From Collinsella sp. (GTDB taxonomy: Bacteria > Actinomycetota > Coriobacteriia > Coriobacteriales > Coriobacteriaceae): DNA of 18,786 nucleotides. The position numbers and the translations under genes are program-made. Below are positions 1-6,684 of the stretch, in pieces (within the stretch, counting starts at the first letter, position 1; each line of letters begins with the position of its first letter). The DNA lies in contig DXZN01000041.1 in NCBI GenBank assembly GCA_019419645.1, positions 1 to 18,786 of the forward strand, given 5' to 3'. Under the pieces are notes generated by a model. It worked only from the letters and a program-made list of their open reading frames with translations. It was not told the DNA's origin and did not search any database.

Positions 1-368
1 GTTTTTGGCTGTCTTGTGGCATCAAATCGCCGCAAGAAGCACGGCGTTCGTATGCTATTTTGACCTGAATCGTCCCCTCGGGACGCCTTGCGAGCTAAGT
101 GAGTAGACTTTTTGGCGCAGGGCGAGCACAAAGCGCATCTGCCTTACTAAAACCGCAGGTCACAGAGATGGCTGTTTTGGGTGTGCTCGGCAGATCGCGA
201 AAAGTCTACTCACTTAGGTTTACGGTGCTGGATATTCTGGACAGGAACAGTTGAGCTTGGACGGCGTGCGTTGCCAGGCGATGCTGGCATTTGCGCCATG
301 CTGGTTTGAGATTTTATAAAAACCGCAGGTAAAACGTATATTAGGTGCATTTTGCCTGGTTTGGCGCG
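1..368. other. Intergenic region at left edge of window
   Basis: No convincing gene is seen here. The stretch holds one long palindromic repeat (95-217, listed separately). It also has a short GTCCC-CTC-GGGAC hairpin near 73-85 and an extra copy of the 12-mer AAAACCGCAGGT at 319-330. That 12-mer also occurs inside both palindromic repeats of the window, at about 148-159 and 8730-8741. The region lies downstream of the minus-strand GntR-1 gene, so the palindrome may help end its transcript. Confidence 0.6.
95..217. repeat. Palindromic dispersed repeat, copy 1 (123 bp)
   Basis: The ends are a perfect 18-bp inverted repeat, CTAAGTGAGTAGACTTTT at 95-112 and its reverse complement at 200-217. Inside, GAGCACA and TGTGCTC form a second nested inverted pair. 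A near-identical element lies at 8676-8799, with the terminal arms fully conserved and the middle diverged. There is no coding capacity and no clear target-site duplication. It could be a MITE-like element, a bidirectional terminator, or a structured RNA. The sequence shows the palindrome; the role is unknown. Confidence 0.85.
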
Positions 369-1091
369 CTAGCCGATGGGCTCGGTGTATTTGGCGCGGT
401 CGGTACGTTGGATGCGCTTGGAGACATGGAGCGGGCGACCGTCGGTGTCGTAGACGTAGTCGGTGATCAGGATCAGCGCCTGCCCGCGCTCAACGTTGAG
501 CAAAAACGCCTCGTTTTGCGAGGCATAGCACACCTCAAAGGTCTTATGCCCCTGCGCCGGCGCACGATGGAACTCCTGGCGCAGCGTGGCGTAGAGCGAA
601 CCGTTGATATCGCGATCGATGAGCGACCCAAAGCTTGGCGGCAAATAGGTGGTCTCCAGGCACAGTGGCGCATCGTCCAGGTAACGCAGGCGGACAAGTT
701 TGACAAGCTTGCTGCCCACGCTAGCGTCAAAGAACTTGGCCACGCTGCCCATTGCTTTGGCAAAGCCCGAGTCCACCGTGCGCGTGGTGGGCTTCATACC
801 CTGGCCTTCGACCTGCTTGGTATAGCTCGAAAACACCAGGTTGTTCTCGTGGAGCGCCGGCGTGTCAGCCACAAAGGCGCCGCGTCCGCGCTCGGTGCGA
901 ACCAGACCCTCGTCAACAAGCACCTTAAGCGCGTGACGCACAGTGCTGCGCGACAGCCCCGATTCGTCCATGAGCTCCATCTCAGACGGCAGCTTGTCTC
1001 CGCACGCGTAGATGCCGGCGGCGATGCGGTCACGCAGCGTACCCGCCAGACGCTCGTATTGGGCCAAGTTCTTTTTCGACGAAGTGCTCAT
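369..1091 (-). CDS. GntR/HutC-family transcriptional regulator (GntR-1)
   Basis: This 240-residue protein has the standard HutC layout. A winged helix-turn-helix spans about residues 10-76 (LPSEMEL, recognition helix around SRSTVRHAL, wing ERGRGAFV), followed by a UTRA effector-binding domain at about 95-236. UTRA domains typically bind a sugar phosphate or related metabolite and release DNA. The gene is divergent from SIS-1, and the shared 205-bp control region carries tandem boxes, so control of SIS-1 and of itself is likely. The ATG at 1091 has only a weak AGG upstream, and that AGG lies inside the nearest tandem box, so binding could block both transcription and ribosome access. It is the most divergent of the three GntR paralogs in the window. 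The effector is unknown; a phosphorylated Amadori compound is an inference from the neighbours. Confidence 0.9.
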   Translation of the reverse strand: MSTSSKKNLAQYERLAGTLRDRIAAGIYACGDKLPSEMELMDESGLSRSTVRHALKVLVDEGLVRTERGRGAFVADTPALHENNLVFSSYTKQVEGQGMKPTTRTVDSGFAKAMGSVAKFFDASVGSKLVKLVRLRYLDDAPLCLETTYLPPSFGSLIDRDINGSLYATLRQEFHRAPAQGHKTFEVCYASQNEAFLLNVERGQALILITDYVYDTDGRPLHVSKRIQRTDRAKYTEPIG

Positions 1092-1097
1092 GCGAAC

Positions 1098-1150
1098 AAC
1101 CTGTATCTAACCTGTATGCTTACTGAACCAAGCATGTATCCAACATGACA
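1098..1150. promoter_or_regulatory. Tandem operator-like boxes next to GntR-1 start
   Basis: The 9-mer AACCTGTAT occurs at 1098-1106 and again at 1109-1117, an 11-bp period. A second pair follows: AGCATGTAT at 1131-1139 and the partial AACATG at 1142-1147, again 11 bp apart. The regular spacing of about one helical turn suggests side-by-side protein binding on one DNA face. The likely binder is GntR-1, whose start codon lies at the edge of the first pair (inference). Confidence 0.6.
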
Positions 1151-1236
1151 ACAAAACCGCTGATAATGGATTGCCGAAAACTTTACCAGCAAAATATCTA
1201 AGACAAATATAGCATACAACTAGTCGACATAACCAA

Positions 1237-1256
1237 AACATGTATGTAACTTGTAT
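1237..1256. promoter_or_regulatory. Tandem operator-like boxes upstream of SIS-1
   Basis: AACATGTAT at 1237-1245 and AACTTGTAT at 1248-1256 repeat the same motif and the same 11-bp period seen beside GntR-1. An opposite-strand half site (GCATACAAC) lies at 1212-1220. The pair ends about 40 bp before the SIS-1 start codon, in range of promoter or early transcript. The SIS-1 ribosome binding site GAAAGG is at 1281-1286. Confidence 0.6.
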
Positions 1257-1296
1257 GCCATCAAGAGCATCAAACGAGAAGAAAGGCTGATGCACG

Positions 1297-2289
1297 ATGA
1301 CTACTCAGGAACAGGTTAAGGATGTCGTCTCCCAGGTTTTGGCTGACAAGGCAGACAAGGGCGGCATCAAGCGCGTTGTGTGGATCGGCGCCGGTGGATC
1401 TAACGGTGGTAACTATCCTGCCCAGTACTTTATGGAGCACGAGGCCACGCAGGTCGTGAGCTCCAGCTACACCAGCAACGAGTTTGTGCACGCCACCCCT
1501 GCCTACGTCAACGAGAACACCCTGGCCGTCGTCGTGTCCATGCGCGGCACCAAGGAGACCATCGTCGCCGCTCAGGTCGCCAAGGATCACGGCGCCAGCA
1601 CCATCGCCATCTATGTTGACGAGTCCGGCCTCACCGAGGTCTGCGACTACAAGATCCAGTACGACAGCTTGGCCGTTGACGAGTCTTGCATGGGCCGCAC
1701 CAACTCCGCCGTCGTGACCATGATCGCCATGGAGCTCACGCAGCAGACCGAGGGCTATGCCGAGTACGAGACCGCTATGGCCGCGTTCGACTTGGTCGAC
1801 CCCATCTATCGCAAGGCCGTCGAGTACACCCGTCCGCTCGCTGCTAAGTGGGCCGAGCAGAACGCCGACAAGCCCTGCATCAACGTCATGGCCCAGGGCC
1901 CTCTCTTTGGTGCCGCCTACGTCTTTAGCATCTGCAACGTGCAGGAGATGCTGCAGATCGACTCCTGCACCATCAACACCTGCGACTTCTTCCACGGCCC
2001 CTTCGAGATTCTGGACAAGCGCACCTCGCTGTTCCAGCTCATCAGCGTCGGCCGCAGCCGCTGCAATGACGAGCGCGGCATCCGCTTCGTCAACCAGTAC
2101 GGTGGCGAGCGCGTCTATCAGCTCGACGCCAAGGAGCTCGGCCTCAACGACATCAAGGACAGCGTGAGCGAGTACTTCAACCACCTGATCTTTGCCCCGA
2201 TTCTCAACAACGTGTACATGCGCGCTCTCTCTGCCGTTACCCACAAGGACTACATGACGCGCCGCTACATGTGGAAGCTTGAGTATTAG
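1297..2289 (+). CDS. SIS-domain sugar-phosphate enzyme, FrlB/GfrF-like (SIS-1)
   Basis: This 330-residue protein has two SIS domains. The first sugar-phosphate loop is GAGGSNGGNYPA, and the C-terminus RRYMWKLEY matches the RRYxxxxxY tail of fructosamine-6-phosphate deglycases. Those enzymes split a 6-phospho-Amadori compound into glucose 6-phosphate and a free amine in the cytoplasm. Two changes set this copy apart. The usual GE-x-x-HGP motif, whose Glu is catalytic in GlmS-type enzymes, reads CDFFHGP (Asp230, His233). The usual SxSGxT phosphate loop reads SMRGTKET (81-88), one residue short. SIS-2 and SIS-3 keep GEYFHGP. It may be a deglycase of altered specificity, another isomerase, or a sugar-phosphate sensor. 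The ATG at 1297 has GAAAGG 10 nt upstream. It is divergent from GntR-1 and appears monocistronic. Confidence 0.85.
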   Translation: MTTQEQVKDVVSQVLADKADKGGIKRVVWIGAGGSNGGNYPAQYFMEHEATQVVSSSYTSNEFVHATPAYVNENTLAVVVSMRGTKETIVAAQVAKDHGASTIAIYVDESGLTEVCDYKIQYDSLAVDESCMGRTNSAVVTMIAMELTQQTEGYAEYETAMAAFDLVDPIYRKAVEYTRPLAAKWAEQNADKPCINVMAQGPLFGAAYVFSICNVQEMLQIDSCTINTCDFFHGPFEILDKRTSLFQLISVGRSRCNDERGIRFVNQYGGERVYQLDAKELGLNDIKDSVSEYFNHLIFAPILNNVYMRALSAVTHKDYMTRRYMWKLEY

Positions 2290-2460
2290 TTACGGCGTTT
2301 TACCAAACGCCGTAACCGCTCGACGCTGCAAACCCGCCAGAGCGGCAATCTGCCTTTCAGCTTCGGCGGCATGACCAGAAGGTCAATGCCGCCTCACTTC
2401 AAGGCACCTTGCTCGCTCTGGCGGGTTTTCGCTGACATTGCCAAAACATCGACGATGCCG
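2289..2460 (+). repeat. 172-bp structured repeat, copy 1 (possible RNA element)
   Basis: The element begins at the last base of the SIS-1 stop codon. A 12-bp stem with TACC loop (2289-2316) is followed by a long GC-rich stem (2330-2344 with 2414-2428). That stem encloses GGCGGCATGACC/GGTC-A-ATGCCGCC and GCAA..GCCTT/AAGGC..TTGC pairings. An ungapped second copy lies at 10769-10940, directly after another stop codon. Several differences between the copies keep base pairing. The outer stem ends in GGGTTTT, which could terminate transcription weakly, but there is no strong U-tract. It is either a 3'-UTR structure or a dispersed palindromic element. Confidence 0.8.
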
Positions 2461-2475
2461 TTGCTGTGGGGAGGG

Positions 2476-2531
2476 GTAGTCGTTGGGGACGTTCTTAAAC
2501 GACTACTCATTGGGGACAGACTTAAATGAGT
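2476..2531. repeat. Two adjacent hairpins with same loop and different stems
   Basis: GTAGTCGTT at 2476-2484 pairs with AACGACTAC at 2498-2506, and ACTCATT at 2505-2511 pairs with AATGAGT at 2525-2531. The loops are nearly the same (TGGGGACGTTCTTAA and TGGGGACAGACTTAA), while the stems are unrelated. A related GGGGACACTCCTT motif follows at about 2624-2636, and a related hairpin is at 6685-6715. The role is unknown. Confidence 0.6.
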
Positions 2532-2542
2532 GCCCGCAGAGT

Positions 2543-2606
2543 GAGAGTGGATAATCTCCCATTTTTGGCATGTGTGTAGGCTCAAAGTGGGAGATTATCC
2601 ACTCTC
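2543..2606. repeat. Palindromic hairpin of the GTGGATAATCTCCCA family
   Basis: There is a perfect 19-bp inverted repeat: GAGAGTGGATAATCTCCCA at 2543-2561 and TGGGAGATTATCCACTCTC at 2588-2606, with a 26-nt loop containing TAGGCTCAAAG. A near copy lies at 17275-17338, and a right arm alone at 10973-10992. A degenerate arm (GTGAGAGATTTTCCATTCG) sits at about 2639-2657. There is no T-run directly after this copy, so terminator activity is less certain than for 17275-17345. The rest of the gap between SIS-1 and the EamA gene shows no gene. Confidence 0.75.
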
Positions 2607-2682
2607 GTGTTTTGGCCGGCACTTGGGGACACTCCTTGTGTGAGAGATTTTCCATTCGCCGATTTGTGCCTTGAAAAATGTA

Positions 2683-2698
2683 TATAACGACTATAACG
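2683..2698. promoter_or_regulatory. TATAACG direct-repeat box upstream of EamA gene
   Basis: TATAACG occurs at 2683-2689 and 2692-2698, a 9-bp period. The same heptamer, as CGTTATA on the other strand, lies upstream of the PTS operon (3970-3976) and of GntR-2 (10000-10006). This suggests one regulator, perhaps GntR-2, for all three units. The box ends 40 bp before the probable TTG start. Confidence 0.5.
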
Positions 2699-2738
2699 TA
2701 GTGTGAAACATATTGGAAACAATACCGAGGAGGCTGCG

Positions 2739-3821
2739 TTGAAGAAAAGCAATCTGGGCTATGTGCTGGTGCTGATCGCCGCGCTTATGTGGGGCAGCAT
2801 CGGAATCTTTGTAAACGGCATCTCGGCCATGGGCGTTACGTCCCAGAGTATGGCTGCCTTTCGCTTGTTGTCGGGTGCCGTCTTAATGGCTCCGGTCTTG
2901 GCATTCATGGGTTGCCAGGGAGGTGCTCGTGAGGGAAAGGCATCGGGTCCCCTGGCACTGTTCAAGGCAAGTCCTAAAGAGCTTGTTCCTTGTGCGCTTC
3001 TTGGCATTATCGGCCTCGCCACCGCTAACACGCTTTATTACGAGTGCATGGGCGAGGTGGGCATGTCCACGGCCTCGGTGCTGCTCTACACCTCGCCGGT
3101 GTTTGGCGTCATGCTCGGCCGCGTACTTTATCGCGAGGATGTGACTCCCAACAAGCTCGTTGCCATCGCTTTTAACATCGGTGGCTGTGTACTTGCAGTG
3201 ACCGATGGCGACCTTTCCGGTTTTCATTTTTCGGTTTGGGGCGTCACGTCGGGCGTGATTGCGGGCTTTTGTGGCGCGTCGCTCGCGGTGTTTAGCCGGA
3301 TAGCAACCAAGACGGTCCACCCGCTGGCTGTCACGTTTTGGGGCCTTGTTTTTGGCGGTGCGGTTATGGCGGCTATCGCGGCTCCGTGGCCAGATGTCGC
3401 CGCGGCAATGTCGCCACAGCTGCTGCTGCTGTTCCTTGGCTTTGGACTCATCCCCACAGCCGTGGCCTATGTCTTATATATGCAGGGTCTGTCCATGGGG
3501 CTCGAGACGTCGAAAGTTCCCGTCGTAATGTCATTCGAGACGGTCGTCACCGTGCTGCTGGGCATTGGTGTCTACGCCGAGCCCGCCGGTGCGATCAAGG
3601 TTCTGGGCATCGTTTTGGTGCTCGCGTCCATCGTGATCATGAACACCGACTTTTCCAAGCTGCGCAACAGTGTGTTTGTCGGCCATGTCATTGAGAGCAT
3701 GACCTTTAAGCCCAACGCGTGGTGGACGGAGAAATCGCAGGACATGGATCTGTTCCGCGAGCGCACGGGCATTACGCTGGAGCCCACCGTGCAGGAAAGC
3801 CCCTGGTACTTCGTGCGATAG
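2739..3821 (+). CDS. EamA/DMT-family permease
   Basis: This is a membrane permease of the drug/metabolite transporter superfamily, 360 residues from the start chosen here. Two EamA repeats are visible at about residues 8-150 and 165-305, each rich in hydrophobic segments and starting with the typical LIAALMWGSIGIF-like segment. Many DMT proteins export amino acids or metabolites. The TTG at 2739 is preferred because GAGGAGG (2727-2733) lies 5 nt upstream. A GTG at 2703 in the same frame would add 12 residues but has no good ribosome binding site and is close to the TATAACG boxes. A soluble C-terminal tail of about 50 residues (ending PWYFVR) is longer than is typical. The shared upstream box with the PTS operon hints at a role in the same pathway, perhaps exporting the amino acid freed by deglycation. 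This is an inference; the substrate cannot be read from sequence. Confidence 0.85.
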   Translation: MKKSNLGYVLVLIAALMWGSIGIFVNGISAMGVTSQSMAAFRLLSGAVLMAPVLAFMGCQGGAREGKASGPLALFKASPKELVPCALLGIIGLATANTLYYECMGEVGMSTASVLLYTSPVFGVMLGRVLYREDVTPNKLVAIAFNIGGCVLAVTDGDLSGFHFSVWGVTSGVIAGFCGASLAVFSRIATKTVHPLAVTFWGLVFGGAVMAAIAAPWPDVAAAMSPQLLLLFLGFGLIPTAVAYVLYMQGLSMGLETSKVPVVMSFETVVTVLLGIGVYAEPAGAIKVLGIVLVLASIVIMNTDFSKLRNSVFVGHVIESMTFKPNAWWTEKSQDMDLFRERTGITLEPTVQESPWYFVR

Positions 3822-3936
3822 GGGATTGCACGCAGGGTCCGACTTGGGGTTATCCCGCCAGTGCCGGCCTGTCCAGCCCCAACGTTTCAAGTACGTTAAA
3901 CCCGTCAACGGTCGATTTTCACCCGCGAACGGTCTT

Positions 3937-3988
3937 TATACTAATTAGCAATATCCGCAACGTATAAGACGTTATAATGACCATAACG
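3937..3988 (+). promoter_or_regulatory. Promoter/operator region of PTS operon
   Basis: TATACT at 3937-3942 is a plausible -10 box, with a weak TTTTCA-like -35 upstream. An inverted repeat CGTTATAATGACCATAACG lies at 3970-3988. It contains a perfect TATAAT (3973-3978), so it either overlaps a second -10 or sits just downstream of the first. AAGACGTTATA is shared with the region upstream of GntR-2. Repressor binding here would block the promoter. The strong ribosome binding site AAGGAGGAGG follows at 3991-4000. Confidence 0.55.
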
Positions 3989-4004
3989 AAAAGGAGGAGG
4001 CAAG

Positions 4005-4928
4005 ATGAATCAGATCATTCTCGCATCTCATGGCGGCCTGGCAGCAGGCGCCAAAGACACGCTCGAGATGGTTCTCGGCGACGTGTCGAACGTCCACGTC
4101 GTGTCGCTTGCTCGTGACGACAAGGAGCCCATCACCAACAAGGTGGACGCCATGATCGCCACGTTCAACGCGGACGACACCGTCTATGTGCTGACCGATA
4201 TGCTCGGCAGCTCGGTCAACAACAGCATGGTCGAGCTTTCCCGCAACGGTGCGGCATTCACGGTGATCAGCGGTTTCAACATTCCGCTGGCACTGACGCT
4301 CGCTATGAGCCCCGCCCCCGTCAAGGGTGCCGAGCTCGCGGCCCTCATCAACGAGGCCCGCACCGGTCTGACCAACCCCAACGCACCGGTCGAGGCTGCC
4401 GCGGCTCCCGCCAAGAAGGCTAAGGCGCCCCGTCACAGCTCCGGTCCCGCCAAGATCGTCCTCGCACGTCTTGACTACCGTCTGCTGCACGGTCAGGTCG
4501 TCTTTACCTGGACCACCAAGGTTCAGGCCGAGCGCATCATCGTCGTCGACAACGCTGCCGCCAACGATGACATCAAGAAGGGCGCTCTTAAGCTGGCCAA
4601 GCCCCAGGGCGTGCGCCTGAACGTCTTCACCGTCGAGCGTGCCCTCGCCAAGATGGACAAGCTCAACACCCTCGGCGAGCGCGTCATGTTCGTCTTTGGC
4701 AACACGGCCGAGATGCTGCAGTTCTGCCAGGGTTACAAGCTCGACGCCATCAACCTGGGCGCCACCGCCAACCACGACGGTGCCGAGCAGGTCGGCGGTA
4801 AGGACAGCTCCGTCTTCTTCGACGCCACCCAGAAGGCCGACGTCAACCAGCTGCTCGACATGGGCATCAAGCTCTACGTCCAGCAGACCCCTACGTATCA
4901 GAGCGTCGACATCGACGCCAAGCTGTAA
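4005..4928 (+). CDS. PTS mannose-family EIIAB component
   Basis: This is a fused cytoplasmic phosphotransfer protein, 307 residues. The EIIA domain (about 1-122) carries the phosphorylation site in LASHGGLA (His9). An Ala/Pro/Lys-rich linker spans about 124-147. The EIIB domain (148-307) carries LDYRLLHGQVVFTW with phospho-His162, typical of the mannose/sorbose family. Phosphate passes from HPr to His9, then His162, then to the sugar carried by EIIC/EIID. In Salmonella gfr the A and B parts are separate proteins; here they are fused as in ManX-type systems. It is the first gene of the operon, with a very strong ribosome binding site. Codon choice is strongly biased (AAC, AAG, GAG, CTC/CTG), as expected for high expression. 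The substrate is inferred from the downstream SIS gene rather than from this protein. Confidence 0.93.
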   Translation: MNQIILASHGGLAAGAKDTLEMVLGDVSNVHVVSLARDDKEPITNKVDAMIATFNADDTVYVLTDMLGSSVNNSMVELSRNGAAFTVISGFNIPLALTLAMSPAPVKGAELAALINEARTGLTNPNAPVEAAAAPAKKAKAPRHSSGPAKIVLARLDYRLLHGQVVFTWTTKVQAERIIVVDNAAANDDIKKGALKLAKPQGVRLNVFTVERALAKMDKLNTLGERVMFVFGNTAEMLQFCQGYKLDAINLGATANHDGAEQVGGKDSSVFFDATQKADVNQLLDMGIKLYVQQTPTYQSVDIDAKL

Positions 4929-4964
4929 TCAACCAGGCTTTTGCCTGACTGAAAGGAGAAGGGT

Positions 4965-5759
4965 ATGAATACGTTCATCAGTGCGGTGCTCGTCGGCCTC
5001 GTCGGCGTGTTCTGCATGTGGGACTCCCGCCTGCTCGGTCGTCTTAACTTCGAGCAGCCCCTCGTTGGCGCTACGCTCGTCGGTCTGCTGCTGGGCGATG
5101 TGCCCACCGGCCTTGCCGTCGGTGCCGCCGTCGAGCTCGTGTCCATGGGCCTGGTGCAGGTCGGCGCCGCCGTTCCGCCCGATATGGTCCTGGGCGGCAT
5201 CGTGGCCGCTGCCTTTGCGTGCCTGACCGATGCTTCCGCCGAGACCGCCATGACGATCGCCATCCCGGTCGCCGTCCTGGGTCAGCTCCTCGGCATCGTG
5301 TTCCGTTCCATCATCGCCGTCCTCACCCATGTGGCAGATAACGCGATTGATAACGGAAAGTTCAAGACCGCCTACCGTATGCACATCTGCGCCGGCTCCG
5401 GTTTGTACGCCATCATGTACTTCCTGCCGATCTTCCTCGCCGTCTTTGTTGGCACCGACCTGGTTCAGGCCATCGTCAACATGGTTCCCGAGTGGCTGTC
5501 CACTGGTCTTAACGTTTCGACCAAGATCATGACCGCCTACGGCTTGGCCCTGCTGCTCACCATGATGATCAAGAAGGGTATGACTCCGTTCCTGTTCATC
5601 GGTTTCCTGCTCGCCGCTTACCTCAACCTGTCCGTCATCGCGGTCGCTCTGATCGGTGTGTGCCTGGCTGTCGTCTTCATGGGCTTCAAGTTCAACGGTT
5701 CCCATGCAGCCGCCGGTGTCGATTCCGACTACGATCCGCTCGAAGACGACGAAGACTAA
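4965..5759 (+). CDS. PTS mannose/sorbose-family EIIC permease
   Basis: A 264-residue membrane protein forming the sugar channel together with EIID. It begins directly with a hydrophobic segment (FISAVLVGLVGVFCMWDS). It has the family pattern of GTxxGLLLGD (here LVGLLLGDVPTGLAVGAAVELVSMG) and QVGAAVPPD, with several further membrane spans. The C-terminus is a short acidic tail (DPLEDDED) that should be cytoplasmic. The start ATG at 4965 has AAAGGAG upstream, and the gap to EIIAB is 36 bp. Only a 13-bp gap with an AGGAGG separates it from EIID, so co-translation is likely. Confidence 0.93.
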   Translation: MNTFISAVLVGLVGVFCMWDSRLLGRLNFEQPLVGATLVGLLLGDVPTGLAVGAAVELVSMGLVQVGAAVPPDMVLGGIVAAAFACLTDASAETAMTIAIPVAVLGQLLGIVFRSIIAVLTHVADNAIDNGKFKTAYRMHICAGSGLYAIMYFLPIFLAVFVGTDLVQAIVNMVPEWLSTGLNVSTKIMTAYGLALLLTMMIKKGMTPFLFIGFLLAAYLNLSVIAVALIGVCLAVVFMGFKFNGSHAAAGVDSDYDPLEDDED

Positions 5760-5772
5760 GGAGGAACACACT

Positions 5773-6606
5773 ATGGCAACCGCAACCAAGGACGTGTCCC
5801 TGAACAAGAAGGTCAGCCAGTTCTTCTGGCGCTCCTGGGCCATCCAGGCCTCTTGGAACTACGAGCGTCAGATGAACATGGGCTTCCTCTACGGTATGGT
5901 TCCCACGCTCGATCGCCTCTATCCGGACGAGTCCGACCCCAAGCAGCTTGCTGCTAAGAAAGAGGCTTACCACCGTCACATGGCGTTCTACAACTGCACC
6001 CCGCAGACGAGCGCTTTCATCCTGGGCCTCGCCGCCTCCATGGAGGAGGAGTACGCCAAGGATCCCGAGAACTTCAACCCCGATTCGATTAACGCGGTCA
6101 AGACCTCCCTTATGGGCCCGCTTTCCGGCATCGGTGACTCCTTCTTCCAGGGCACCATCCGCGTTATCGCCTTTGGCTTGGGCGTTCAGCTGGCTCAGCA
6201 GGGCTCCATCATGGGCCCGATCCTGGCCCTTCTCATCTCCATCGTCCCCTCCGTGCTGATTACTTGGTTCGCAGCCAAGATGGGCTATCAGGGCGGCCAC
6301 GAGTACCTGAGCAAGCTTCAGGGCGGCGACCTCATGGAGAAGCTCATGTATGTCTGCGGCATCGTGGGTCTTATGTCCGTGGGCGGCATGATCGCCACGC
6401 TCATCGGCGCCACCACCCCGCTGCAGTTCGTTGACGGCACTGTCGTTATCCAGGACATCCTGGACAGCATGATGCCCCAGATGATCTCCCTTGGCCTCAC
6501 CGGCCTTATGTACTGGCTCATCAAGAAGAACGTCAACACCGGTTGGCTTCTCGTGATCGCCATTGTGGGCGGCATCGCCCTCTCCGCGGTCGGCATCCTG
6601 GCTTAG
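5773..6606 (+). CDS. PTS mannose-family EIID component
   Basis: A 277-residue membrane partner of EIIC, unique to mannose-family PTS systems. The N-terminal cytoplasmic part shows the family pattern FWRSWAIQASWNYERQMNMGF, then HMAFYNCTPQ and SLMGPLSGIGDSFFQGT, followed by C-terminal membrane segments. The ATG at 5773 is chosen because AGGAGG lies at 5760-5765 and because MATATKDVSLNKK leads directly into the conserved domain; longer in-frame upstream sequence overlaps EIIC and is not credible. The stop codon lies within a perfect palindrome (6601-6618), which may mark an RNA processing or attenuation point before SIS-2. Confidence 0.93.
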   Translation: MATATKDVSLNKKVSQFFWRSWAIQASWNYERQMNMGFLYGMVPTLDRLYPDESDPKQLAAKKEAYHRHMAFYNCTPQTSAFILGLAASMEEEYAKDPENFNPDSINAVKTSLMGPLSGIGDSFFQGTIRVIAFGLGVQLAQQGSIMGPILALLISIVPSVLITWFAAKMGYQGGHEYLSKLQGGDLMEKLMYVCGIVGLMSVGGMIATLIGATTPLQFVDGTVVIQDILDSMMPQMISLGLTGLMYWLIKKNVNTGWLLVIAIVGGIALSAVGILA

Positions 6607-6618
6607 TCGCGACTAAGC
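6601..6618. other. Perfect 18-bp palindrome over EIID stop codon
   Basis: GCTTAGTCGCGACTAAGC is a perfect palindrome that includes the EIID stop TAG (6604-6606). As RNA it can form a 7-bp stem with a CGCG loop. A second hairpin follows (GCCTGCCTGG 6641-6650 with CCAGGCAGGC 6662-6671), and neither is followed by a T-run. They may tune relative levels of the PTS and SIS-2 messages (inference). Confidence 0.55.
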
Positions 6619-6684
6619 GCCTAACCGCTTTCCCCCGGGGGCCTGCCTGGCATCCCATACCCCAGGCAGGCTTCCATCCCCAAA

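Noticed and set aside
95..217. Target-site duplication around the palindromic element
   Set aside because: The flanks (GCGAG/GTTTA and TCGGG/ATTTT in the two copies) do not match each other, so insertion by transposition is not shown.
1270..2244. Minus-strand open frame (324 codons) opposite SIS-1
   Set aside because: Antisense shadow of a conserved SIS gene; composition is Val/Ala/Gly/Leu/Asp-rich with no domain.
2289..2316. Standard intrinsic terminator after SIS-1
   Set aside because: The 12-bp stem is strong but is followed by CGCTCGACGC rather than a T-run; it fits better as part of the 172-bp element.
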